DNA of 64,000 nt from Hyperoodon ampullatus (Eukaryota > Chordata > Mammalia > Artiodactyla > Ziphiidae), in the NCBI GenBank assembly GCA_949752795.1, contig OX457063.1, forward strand, positions 71,943,783 to 72,007,782, read 5' to 3'. This document shows positions 11,709 through 22,565 of the stretch, in pieces; position 1 is the stretch's first letter; the number at the start of each line of letters is the position of its first letter. A program made the translations under genes and the position numbers. Under the pieces are notes generated by a model. That model was not told the origin of the DNA. It saw only the letters and a program-made list of their open reading frames with translations, and did not search any database.

Positions 11709-14599
11709 ATGTTTTAATTAATTAATTCATACTATGTTTTAAGTACAGAAAAAAATTAAAATAGCCTATAATCTTACCAGCCAGATAATCTCAGTGATTA
11801 ATTTTAAATAAAATGAACAGTCTGCCAAGAAGGCCAAACAGCCAACAACAGTACCAAATGAGAAGCAAATATGTCTTCTTTCCATTTTCCAGACCCTATT
11901 TTTTGTTTTCAAAGTTATTCATTACCAATTTTTTTCTTTTACACCTTTCCAGAAAAATAATATGCATCTACTAGCATATATGTAAAAATAATCTCTCTAT
12001 TCCTATGTTTATCTATAGGTGGGCATGCATATCCTTTTTTTAAAAAACAGAATAAATCATACAATGTGCACTGTTCTAAGCTCTAGTTCTAGAGAACGTT
12101 GCATAACACAGATAGATATACACGTGCTTTTTACTAATGCCAAATTATTCTGTTGTACAAATATATACCATCGTTTAATTGTATCAAGGGATATTTGGGG
12201 ATGAATTCTGATATACCCAACACCCTGCTGAGAACAACTTTACTTGAGAAAATAAGGACGCAATTTAGGGCAACAAATGACAAATAAAAAATAAAAATTA
12301 TGAGCTCTTTAAGAGTAAGTTTACTTTGTTCACGATGGGAATTCCAAGCCATTATCTTGACTTTCTCATTACTATGTTTTTGCCTCAGATTCCAATGAAT
12401 AATTTTCTTAAGTAAAATTTAGATCTCTAAATGATCCTGTAAAATGTCTTCAATGAGTCTGCAAACTTACCAAATGTCTTTGACTTAGACAAAACATAAT
12501 TGATATTATGTAATTTTTGGATCTCACAAGGCATAAAAGGATTCACTTTTTGGTCTTAACCAGTATTATCTCCAAATCAAGAAAGTTAACTCCTCAGCAT
12601 GAATGTCTTAGAAAATAGGCTAATTGGTAGACTTGAAAGTATGCTCTAAAGCAGATATTTTAACCATTTGGAAGTGGCATGTTAGATTTTGTTTTAGTAC
12701 AGTTGCCTGGGTAAGGTTTTTACCTCACTCTCCTATGTTACAAGATTGAAATTTAGATGCAGTCTAGATCATGGATAGTGCAGCTGTATCTTTTATAGCA
12801 CCCGAAGCGCCCTATGCTTTGTGTTTTTAAAGACCAATTCTATTTGCTGTTTCTTGGCATTAAGAAATACAGTTAAACAGCATCCCCAATCACGTTACTT
12901 GTTCTGCTATGAATTCTGTTTGCTATGCTGCTATTGCATTCAATATGTGCATTTACATTTAAGTTAACATCTAGAGTTGGATAAAATGATTTGGAACATT
13001 TTACATTTAGTGCTAAAGAGAAGACATTTGATATTTATTCGCACTTTGCTCACCACCAGTGATTTCCAGATCTAAAATCACATTACATTCTGTTTCACAT
13101 ATAGTGGCATTTCCTAAGTGTCCTGTCATCATACTTTACTATTATTAAACCAATAACACTGGGTTATAATCTCACTAGAAGTCCAGAAGGAAGACTCTAA
13201 AAGAAAAAAAGGAAGGCTGAAGGGCTTAAAATATAGATGTAAATTAAATTATTACAGACATTTTTGTATAATTCTTCCATAATATTTAAAAATTTAGAAA
13301 TAACAATATGGTCCTTAGTGTATGCTCAGCCAGGGTCAATGTCTTGACAGAAATGTCACCAGCATACTAAATAAAATTCCATTTCTTTGTATAACTACTA
13401 TATATGTTCTCAAGGTCCTTGTCAAAGAGTAAAGTTGAATAAGACACAATTACTGCATGTCTGTAGAACTGATAGAAGGATCTGGACATATTTTAAGTGT
13501 TCAAATCTCTTTAAGAAGGTTACAGGTATACTGAGACAATAAATTCATGATCCTAAGATTCACTGTGAAAAATATCACTTGGGGAAAAAATACTGCCCTT
13601 AAGGATAAAATAAAATCAAATAAGAGGAAGGAAAAATGATAAACAAATAACAAACAAAAAGCAGCTTTTCTATCTTAATAGTAAAAGTCAGCCAGAGAGA
13701 ATGTAATAATTAGCCATAGTACTTACCAGCTACACATTAGAAATTTCCAAGTATTAAATCTGCATATTCTATGTAATTACTTACTTTAGAAACCTCTATA
13801 GCTTCATAGTGTTCTATGTTTTAATTAAAGCTCTAGTTAATTTTAATAATGCTCAAGAAAATTCCTATCTTCTCATTTTAAATGTATTTACTTTGTATTT
13901 CTTTGTCTTTTATCTCTCTTCTCTCCACCTCATAAACATCTAATCTTTTGACAAAAGCCCTTAGATATATATCCACCGACATACAATATGTAGTGCTTCT
14001 TTGTTTTTTACATTTACATAAATTTCACTCTGTTTCTAATTTCATGCATGCACACTCTCTTTGGAGGATGTACCCATATATTGTTTTATGTTCTTTTGGC
14101 CCATTGCTCTATTTGTCACCGATTTTGCATTGTATACTTTAGGTATACATTTCTCTGGTGATGAATATCTGAGTTGCTTATAACTCCCTACTAACACAGA
14201 CAATGCATTGATGAGTGTCCTTGTTCATATTCCCTTATGAACACATGTTGACATCTCTCTGGGATATATATCTAGAGGTGTGGACCAGGAGCTGCATGAT
14301 CAACATATAGTTAATTTCATTAACTAGAACCAGATTTCATTCCAAAATAACTGTATCTGTTTGTTCCAGGGACACATGTCCCATTGCTTTGTAGTATCAA
14401 GTTTATCATATATTAAATACAAAAATATATACACTGATCTCTTTTTGAGCTCTTTATTCTGCTTGAGTTGCCCAGTGTACGCATACTGTTTTTAAAAATA
14501 AGGTTTTGTAGTATGGCTTAATAGCTGGTAGAGTATATTTTGGAAATTAACTGTTTGTGGATCTTTGTCTTCATAATCCATATAAATATATACAATTTT
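11709..14599. other. No gene; old L1-like remnants suspected
   Basis: Around 11930-12180 ('acacctttccagaaaaa', 'aaatatataccatcgttta') and 14020-14400 ('gatgagtgtccttgttca', 'tgggatatatatctagag') the order resembles the reverse complement of an old L1 3' region. Divergence prevents a firm call. The remainder, including 12230-13900, shows no recognisable feature. Confidence 0.35.
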
Positions 14600-14612
14600 A
14601 ACCATGATTTTA

Positions 14613-14659
14613 TGAGATATAATATCTTTATAAATTTATTTTGAGATATAATATCTTTA
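14613..14659. repeat. Spaced direct repeat of 18 bp
   Basis: 'tgagatataatatcttta' occurs at 14613-14630 and again at 14642-14659. The 29-bp offset suggests a small local duplication in AT-rich DNA. Confidence 0.85.
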
Positions 14660-14779
14660 GTATATTGTCCTTTCTATAAGCATGGTAAATATCTTTAATT
14701 ATTCACTTATTTCCTTTAATAGAATTAATTTTTTTGTCATAACATATTTATACTCCTAGAAAAACATGATATTTTATTT

Positions 14780-16140
14780 CTCATATTTTCTAATTGGTTT
14801 TTCTAGTACAGAGGAAAGCTATTAAATTATTTTTACTAGTTCTGTAAGTTTTTCTATTGTTTCTTTTGGTTTCCTACAATAATAATTACATGATCTACAA
14901 AAAAAAAAGAGACTTCTATTTCTTTACTTCTAATTCCTGTACCTTTTACTCCCTTTTCTTACTTCTAGTGTTTTCGAAGGCCACCAATACTAAATTGTGG
15001 CAGTGATTTTAGGCTTCTTTGTCTTGTTTCTTATCTAAATAGAAATACATCTAATTTTTTTATAAAGATTGGTATCAATATTCTCCACATACTTATTAAA
15101 AATATGATTTTTCAAATTCTTTCTGCTTGGAGAACTTACTTTCTTTTTACTTGCAGTACAGATCTTCTCTTAATAAGTTCTCTGAAGTTTTGTTTGTTTA
15201 ATTTCTTAAATTTCTTTTTCCTTTTCAAAAGATATTTTACTGTGTTTTGAATTCTGTGTTATTTTTTCTTTCACTACTTTAAAATTGACTTTTAATTATT
15301 TTCTGTATTACATAGTATCTGAGGAGGACTCTGTTTCACATCTTATTTTGTTTTTGTCTGTGCAATGTGTCTATTTTCCTTTAATTTACTTCACAATTTT
15401 CTTTATATTTGTTTTCAGTAGTTTGTATGTTTTATGTGTGTGTTATGGTATTTATCCTGTTTGGAGTTCTCTGAGCTTATAGATATTTGGTTTAATATGT
15501 TTCATTATTTTTTGAAAATCCTCAGCCATTCCCTTTACAAATATTTTTTCTCCTCCATTTTCTTTTTCCTTCTTCTCAGACTCAAATTATACATAAGCCA
15601 TTTGATATTGTTCCACAGATCTTGGATGCTCTGTTCTAATTTTGGTTTTCATTCATTTATTTGCTTTTTTGTTTATTTATACTTATTCCCCTTTGTATTC
15701 AAGTTTGGATAATGTTTTTCAATCTATCTTCAAGTTCACTGACTCTTTCCTCAACTCAGTTGAATATGTGGATAACTTTGACTAAAGCAATCTTAATCTG
15801 TTACAGTGTCCTTTACTTCCAGTATTTCCATTCAATCTTTTCTTTCATATTTCTGTTCAACTTTTGTTATAGTTTCCAATTGTCTGCCAAAATGTTCCAA
15901 GAGGATTTTGACAGAGTAATCATAGTATTTTAAATTATCTGTCTCATAGTTCCAACATACACATCCTTTACTAATCTTTTTCTGTTGATTGTTTTAACAG
16001 TGTATTTCTTGCTTTTATTTATTTCATAATCTTTGCTTGATTGTTACATGTAATGTGTAGAACTTTAGAGCCTGAGGTGAATGTTATTTAGACCCAAAAA
16101 CATACAATCTTCTTCTCCTAAGCCATTAGTTCAAATATAG
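14780..16140 (-). mobile_element. Old L1/HAL1-like element, reverse orientation
   Basis: 14880-15110 matches in outline the reverse complement of L1 ORF2 around the reverse transcriptase ('acatgatctac', 'ttctttacttctaattcct', 'gtgattttaggcttctttg'). 15510-15960 matches the ORF1/5' region of old L1 or HAL1 ('aaaatcctcagccattccc', 'ttgttccacagatcttgga', 'atcttcaagttcactgac'). The part in between is T-rich and unassigned. Every frame is broken. It may be one element with a deletion or two overlapping fragments. Confidence 0.6.
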
Positions 16141-16449
16141 AAGGCCAAATACTTTCTTCGCTTACAGACATATTTTAACTCCTAATCTGACCATCTTTAA
16201 TTCTGCCTAGTTATTTCAGAGTAAAATATAATTGATTAGAAACAAGCTTTCTTGGTTACAATCACACATTGGTACATCCCTAAACTTACTATTTTGTCAC
16301 AATTAGTTAGATGACTCAGCATTTTTGTCACCTAAAGCAGAGGTGAAATGTGTAGTTTAGAAATTATTTTCTAAATTCATGCCTTAAGAAGAACTGTAAC
16401 CATTTTGTTTTAGCAATAGTGTGTATCATCTCTATGATCAGCCCACATT

Positions 16450-17425
16450 ATTAAAGATACCATGACTGTGGGATGTATTAATAGCAGCATCACATGTAAT
16501 AACCAGATTCTCTGAGCTTCCTGGATCTGTGGTTTGGTGTCTGATATAAGTCTGGGGAAATTCTCAGTCATTATTGCTTCAAATATTACTTCTGTTCCTT
16601 TCTCTCTTTCTTTTCCTTCTGATATTTCCATTATGCATATGTTATACCTTTTGTAGTTGTCCCACAATTCTTGGATATTCTGTTCTATTTTTTCCAGTCT
16701 TTCTTAAAATGTCCATCTGTTTGTTTATACTATCCATCTGTTCTTATATGTTATCTACTTTTTCCATTAAAACCCTTGCCATATTAAGGTTTTTTAACCC
16801 TTGGTCTAATTCCAACATCCCTGCCATGTCTGTGTTTGGCTCTTATGCTTGTTCAGTCTTTTCAAACTGTGCTTTTTACCTTTAATATTCATTACAATTT
16901 TTTGTTGAAAGATAGACATCATGTACTTGGTAAAAGGAACTGCAATACATAGGCCTTTGGTAATGTAGTGGTAAGGTGTTGGGGGAAGGGAAGCATTCTA
17001 TAATCCTATGATTAGGTTAGGTTTCAACCTTTTGGTGAGCCTGTGCTCCTGAACAGTGAGCTTCACCAGTGCATCTCAGTTTCTGTTTTGTTTTGTTTTG
17101 GTTTTTGTCCTCTGCCTCTCCACCTCTGTTATGTTGGATCAGCATTATTAGAGGGGTCTAGAGCTAGAGTTTGGTATTTCCCTTCCCCAGATGAGTTAGG
17201 TTGTGATAAAATCTCTGCAGGTTAGGCTTTAATAAAATAGTTTCTTCTGAGAGCAGGACTTGTTAAGCAGAACAGAATACTCTGGCATATTTCAAAATAC
17301 TTTTCCCCCTCTCCTGCTGGAAACTCGAAGGGATTTTTCCTCAGTATTTGCTGTAAGAAAATGGTACCACTCCTGCAGGTAAAACTCATAGAAGTATGAG
17401 GGAGTCCCTATGACTGGGTCCCCCT
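16450..17425 (-). mobile_element. L1 ORF1 and 5'-region remnant
   Basis: On the minus strand, 16500-16650 encodes a recognisable L1 ORF1 segment (IMEISEGKEREKGTEVIFEA, then ENFPRL and QIQEAQRI), the stretch just after the coiled coil. The following 16680-17200 matches the 5' ORF1/HAL1-like region in reverse ('gtccatctgtttgtttat', 'ctaattccaacatccctg'). This repeats the same L1 region found at 15510-15960, so two copies lie side by side. No intact frame remains. Confidence 0.65.
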
Positions 17426-17429
17426 GGAG

Positions 17430-17765
17430 ATCCAAATAGACTCACAGATTCAGAGGAGAAACTAGTGGTTGCCTGGGAGGTGTGTGGATGGAATGGATGA
17501 AATAAGTGAAGGGGATTAAGAGATACAAATAGAAATAAGTCACAGGATGTAATGTACAGCACAGGGAATATAGTCTGTAATATTATAATAACTTCGTATG
17601 GTGTGTAACCTATATCAAATCACTATGTTGTGCGCCTGAAGCTAATATAATATTGTAAGTCAACTATACTTCTGATGCTAATATAATGAATTTATAGTAT
17701 ATAAACTATACTGAAGCTAATATAATACTGTAAATCAACTATACTTCCAATACAAAAAAAAAGAG
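17430..17765 (+). mobile_element. L1 3' end with poly-A, internally duplicated
   Basis: 'actagtggttgcctgggag', 'gatgtaatgtacagcacag' and the terminal 'tcaactatacttccaataca' plus an A run are the 3'UTR end of an old L1 subfamily, plus strand. Its terminal 37 bp occurs twice (17636-17672 and 17711-17747, two mismatches), giving a 75-bp period. The 5' part is absent, as expected for truncated L1 insertion. Confidence 0.8.
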
Positions 17766-19034
17766 TAGTTGATTATTTTAGTTTTATCAGCTTTTTCCTT
17801 GTTATTAAGACACTATGGTGACACAGGAGTGACTTCTAAACTCCTTACATGCTGGATCAGAAGTGTGAAATCTGACAAAAGGAAATTCATCCTTGAATAA
17901 CTATGTTGAATGAACATTGTTAATTGCATGGTTTAGATACTGTCTGACCTTCAGGAGGTAGTGAGACTAGATGGATTTCTGAATGGAATTCCAAAAGGTA
18001 ACTAACAAGTTTTAAAGGAAACATTGCATAAAAGAATTTTAAGTTGTAAGTATTCTTACTATTGGGCAGGTATAACCAAAATTCAAATACAATGTTTCTG
18101 ATGTTCTAGAAGGATTCTCCAGGAAAGTTTTGAAATGCATACCTATACATATTTTTTAAGAATTACTAAGATAATATCACAAGGACAGATGATTATATCT
18201 CATACTATCAATACTAGTAAAATAGTTCTAATGTCTTCTTAAAATTCTATCATAACTTTGAAGTTGATAGTTATGCTTTGAGGACAAATCATTTGTGTCA
18301 AATTTTGTCTTTAGAGTAAAAGCAAAACTCTGTGGATGACTAAAAAGTATTTTCAAGAAAAAAATACTACAAAATAATGAATCAAATAGCATCGTCACTG
18401 TTGTTAGTAAATAGAGATACTCAGCAGAAATAGTGGGGTTAGAATTGTATCTGCCTTAAACAATAGAGAAATAAGAGTGAGTTTATGAGGATAAAATTTA
18501 ACTCTAAGGAAGAATTATTAAAATCCTATCACTGGAAATTAAAGTATCTGAAATGAAATATTTATTGAAAAGGCTTAACAGCAGATTAAACACAAATTAT
18601 CTAAACTGAAGTCAAAGAAAAAAATGTCAGAGCACCAGAGAGATATTTAGAGAATAAATGTACTTGGGATTGGAGGGAGAGGAGAGAGAGAATGCAACAG
18701 AAAGAATATTTTGAAGATGTCTGAGAACTCCCTAAAATCGCTGCAGGATCTCTATTCTATAAAAAAAAAAAGTGTGCCAATAAAACTCAAAAAATTGTTT
18801 TTTACTTCATTTAGTGAAAAAAATTATATAGAGTTATCTTTGCCTATTTCAGTCATGTAAAAAATTGGCTATTTTCATCAACCTAATATTTTTTCTTCAG
18901 TCAAACAGAAAAACCAGCAGAAGTAAATAAAAGTTAGATTTAGATAATTCAATTCATTCATAAACAAACAAATAAATAAATAATCACCACAAACAAAAAT
19001 CAAGAAGCCTGGGATATATTTCTCTATATTGTCT
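17766..19034. other. No gene or named repeat seen
   Basis: AT-rich sequence with a short A run near 18762-18772 and short T/A-rich tracts. No protein-like frame and no element termini that I can support. Confidence 0.5.
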
Positions 19035-19390
19035 TGTTCCATTTTGGTTGCTCTAACAAAATACCAGAGATTGGATGGCTTGTAAACTACAGACATTTAT
19101 TTCTCACTGTTCTAGAGGCTAGAAGTCCAAGATCAGGACGCCAGCATGATCAGGGTCTGGTGAAGGACCTCTTCCAGTTTGCAGACTGCCAACTTCTCAC
19201 TGACTCCTCAATTCCTCCCATGTAGAAAGGGGCAAACAAGCTCTCCAGTCCTCTTTAATAAGGGTTCTCATCCCGTACCTGAAGGCTCCACTCTCTACTC
19301 TTTCCCAAAGGCCCCACCTCCAAATACCATCACGTTAGGCATTAGGATTCCAACATATGACTTTTGAGGAGACAAATTCAGACCATAGCA
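19035..19390 (-). mobile_element. MLT1-type LTR (ERVL-MaLR)
   Basis: The plus strand reads the reverse complement of an MLT1 LTR through nearly its full length: 'taacaaaataccagagattg', 'tctagaggctagaagtcca', 'aaggccccacctccaaatac', 'catcacgttaggcattagg' and 'caacatatgac'. It starts with tg and ends with ca, consistent with LTR ends. It is a solitary LTR; no internal region flanks it. I could not see a convincing 5-bp target duplication. Old and non-functional. Confidence 0.85.
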
Positions 19391-20589
19391 CACACGTGCT
19401 AATTCAGTTAATTAAATCAAGTTCTTATACATCTTATGTATCTCTTTAATTAACCATTTTCTCCCATACCTACTAAAAATTATTATTGTTAAATTGTCAT
19501 CAACTTTTTCTTGGATTAAAAAAGGAGCGGGGCAGGGTTAGCAACTTGTCTCTGACTTGTCATTCCAGTTGGAACTGGGAGAATGACCAGGGAGAAATGA
19601 TTTGGTTAAATCTTGTGAACATGCAAATCACCACACTTGACAGCATTAATTAGTAGAAAGATAAAGGAAAGTCCTTGTCTATGACTTGCTTTTAGCAGGA
19701 CTTGCCTGTCTGTCTCTGATTGTTGTGAGTCTGATTTGATAATCCCATTCTGTGTTTCTTAGATTAGTGCTGTTAGCAGAATTATCTTTATTTTTTACAA
19801 ATAATGATAGCTAAGGCACTTTTTAGCAAGAAAAAAGAGGGATTAGAAATGCTTTAGGATAATTTAATGCCTACTTATTGTTGGTGGAAAGAAGACTTGA
19901 GGTAGATTATGAAAGGCAAATTTTATCAAAGAATTCAGGAGAAATAAGCTTAGAACCATGGGCTAAATGAATAGAGTTCCAGGCAAAAGGAAAATGTACA
20001 AAGAATGTTTTCCCTCGATAATGTGACCATCTCTGGTGAAAGTTAGATCTCTAATACACAATGCTGGAAAAATGAGAAAATAACATGGCTTCATATGCGA
20101 CTCTTATTTATGGAAATCCCTGTGGAATTTAGAGGAATAATTTAGACACGCCTTGTAGATGCCAAATAAAAATACCAGTTGCCAGTTCAGAAGTCAAATG
20201 GAATGCTAAGGCAGAAATAGCTGAATCCCTAGGGCAGGGATGCAGATGCTAAGACCATGCACCCATGGGCTGAAATGGCATATTCACCTTGCCCCTGATG
20301 AATTCACTAATAAGAAACTACACCCACTGCCAACAAGAAAGGAATTACTTGAAAATGTCTGTGAGTAAAAATTTCCCCCAATAAAAGCTTATATATAGTT
20401 GACAAGTATATTATATTAAACATCTACACAAAGGGTTACAAGCTGTGTTTAACTGTAGCTGATATTTATTCTAAGTTCTGCTTACCTGTGAAAGGGGTAA
20501 CCTTGGATAATATGACATAATTAATAGTTGGGAACAGCAAGTTTCTATCAATTTACCTGGATACATTTCTTATAATCAGGGTTCACATT
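19391..20589. other. No gene or named repeat seen
   Basis: Moderately complex AT-rich sequence. No protein-like frame of note, no tails and no terminal repeats. Confidence 0.45.
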
Positions 20590-20840
20590 GCTATGGGCAA
20601 GAACTATTCTAAGCATTTACATATATTAATGTTTAATATTACAGCACTTCTCCGAGGAACATATTATCACTACCTACCTAAACTTTAGAGCTGAAGAAAC
20701 TGAGTCACAGAGACGTTAAGTGATCTTTCCAATGTCATGCAGAAAGTTAATGGTAAAGTCCATAAAGTTAGTGGTAAAGTCCATAAAGGCTGCTTTGGAT
20801 TCTCTGCTCTTAAGCAGCATGCTGTACTGCTTCTCCACAA
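20590..20840 (-). mobile_element. MIR SINE with internal 21-bp duplication
   Basis: Reverse complement of MIR over most of its length: 'aactattctaagcatttaca', 'gaagaaactgagtcacaga', 'cgttaagtgatctttccaa' and 'ctctgctcttaagc'. Inside it, a 21-bp unit is tandemly duplicated (20743-20763 and 20764-20784, one mismatch). Confidence 0.85.
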
Positions 20841-21283
20841 ACACTGATCAGAATTTTTAAAAATCAGTTTAGCAATATATACTGAGAATCTTAAAAGCAA
20901 TCATTTTCTGATACATTTTTATTACATCATTTTTTGTTACACAGGAAAACAAGATTCAAAATAATGGCTGGTGAAATGGAAAAAATTATGCAAATTATAA
21001 TAAATAGACTAATAAAGCAAATAAACTAATATGTAGATATTAGAAGAAAACTTTAGAATTTCTGATTTTAAAAGTAATAAAAAAGTAGAAACAATTCCAT
21101 GCTCATTATGATTTTACTATATAAATTTAACACTGACATTTAAAACTAGAAGTAAATGGTACAAAATGTTGACAGTGCATGTATTTGGGTTGTAATATAA
21201 TGAGTCATTTTTTTCCTGTTTTGATTTTTATCTGTTTACCAAATTTAAAATAACAAACCCATTTCCTTATTTTTCTCTCCATA
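20841..21283. other. AT-rich sequence, nothing recognised
   Basis: No gene, RNA gene or named repeat is supported in this stretch. Confidence 0.45.
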
Positions 21284-22282
21284 TACATTTTATTTATTTA
21301 TTTATTTAACATCTTTATTGGAGTATAATTGCTTTACAATGGTGTGTTAGTTTCTGCTTTATAACAAAGTGAATCAGCTATACATATACATATATCCCCA
21401 TATCTCCTCCCTCTTTCGTCTCCCTCCCACCCTCCCTATCCCACTCCTCTAGGTGGTCACAAAGCACTCAGCTGATCTCCCTGTGTTATGCGGCTGCTTC
21501 CTACTAGCTAGCAATTTTACATTTGGTAGTGTATATATGTCCATGACACTCTCTCACTTCGTCTCAGCTTACCCTTCCCCCTCCCCGTATCCTCAGGTCC
21601 ATTCTCTACGTCTGCATCTTTATTCCTGTCCTGCCCCTAGGTTCTTCAGAACAATTTTTTTTTTTTTTTAGATTCCATATATATCTGCTAGCATACAGTA
21701 TTTGTTTTTCTCTTTCTGATTTACTTCACTCTGTATGACAGACTCTAGGTCCATCCACCTCAATACAAATAACTTAGTTTCATTTCTTTTTGTGGCTGAG
21801 CAATATTCCATTGTATATGTGTGCCACATCTTCTTTATCCATTCATCTGTCAATGGACACTTAGGTTGCTTCCATGTCCTGGTTATTGTAAATAGAGCTG
21901 CAATGAACATTGTGGTACATGACTCTTTTGGAATTATGGTTTTCTCAGGGTATATGCCCAGTAGTGGGATTGCTGGGTCATATAGTAGTTCTATTTTTAG
22001 TTTTTTAAGGAATCTCTATACTGTTCTCCATAGCGGCTGTATCAATTTACATTCCCACCAACAGAGCAAGAGTGTTCCCTTTTCTCCACACCTTCTCCAG
22101 CACTTATTGTTTCTAGAATTTTTGATGATGACCATTCTGACTGGTGTGAGGTGATACCTCATTGCAGTTTTGATTTGTATTTCTCTAATGATAAGTGATG
22201 TTGAGCATCCTTTCATGTGTTTCTTGGCAGTCTGTATATCTTCTCTGGAGAAATGTCTATTTAGGTGTTCTGCCCATTTTTA
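21284..22282 (-). mobile_element. L1 3' end: ORF2 C-terminus and 3'UTR
   Basis: Cetartiodactyl L1, minus strand. The A-rich tail is the TTTA run at 21290-21308, followed by the 3'UTR (reverse of 'gaatggacctgaggatac'-type sequence) and ORF2 C-terminus. The frame 21668-21910 gives [20 protein letters not shown] and [20 protein letters not shown]. The frame 22016-22216 gives the cysteine-rich [23 protein letters not shown]2 is frameshifted. Similarity stops at about 22282, after the equivalent of 'ttctgcccattttt'. No target duplication was found by eye. Confidence 0.92.
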
Positions 22283-22565
22283 ATCATGACTCAATTTGAA
22301 AACCACTTTCTTTTTTTCATTAGATTGAGTCAAATTTGCTTTTGTAAGATGAAGATCATTGCATTTGCTGTGGGCTTTGAAATAACATTACATTCCAACT
22401 ATCAAACTGACTTCATCAACACATTTATAAATGTTTTACAAACCATTTAAGCAATCTCAAACATTTTTGTTTGGTTGAGTCTTTACTGTGCACTTATGAT
22501 TTTTGTGACACAAAGAGAACTTTGGATGACAGATATTATCGGATTTTAGTTCAGTGTTATAAATG
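22283..22565. other. 283-bp non-L1 segment between two L1 pieces
   Basis: This stretch has no similarity that I recognise to L1, SINE or other named repeats. It separates an L1 3' piece from an L1 5' piece of the same orientation. It may be old flanking DNA between two independent elements or sequence that replaced the middle of a single L1. Confidence 0.6.

Noticed and set aside
14780..16885. Cluster of plus-strand hydrophobic frames resembling membrane proteins
   Set aside because: The F/L/I/S-rich text is the antisense of A-rich L1/HAL1 sequence, a common artefact. The L1 identity is visible on the other strand.
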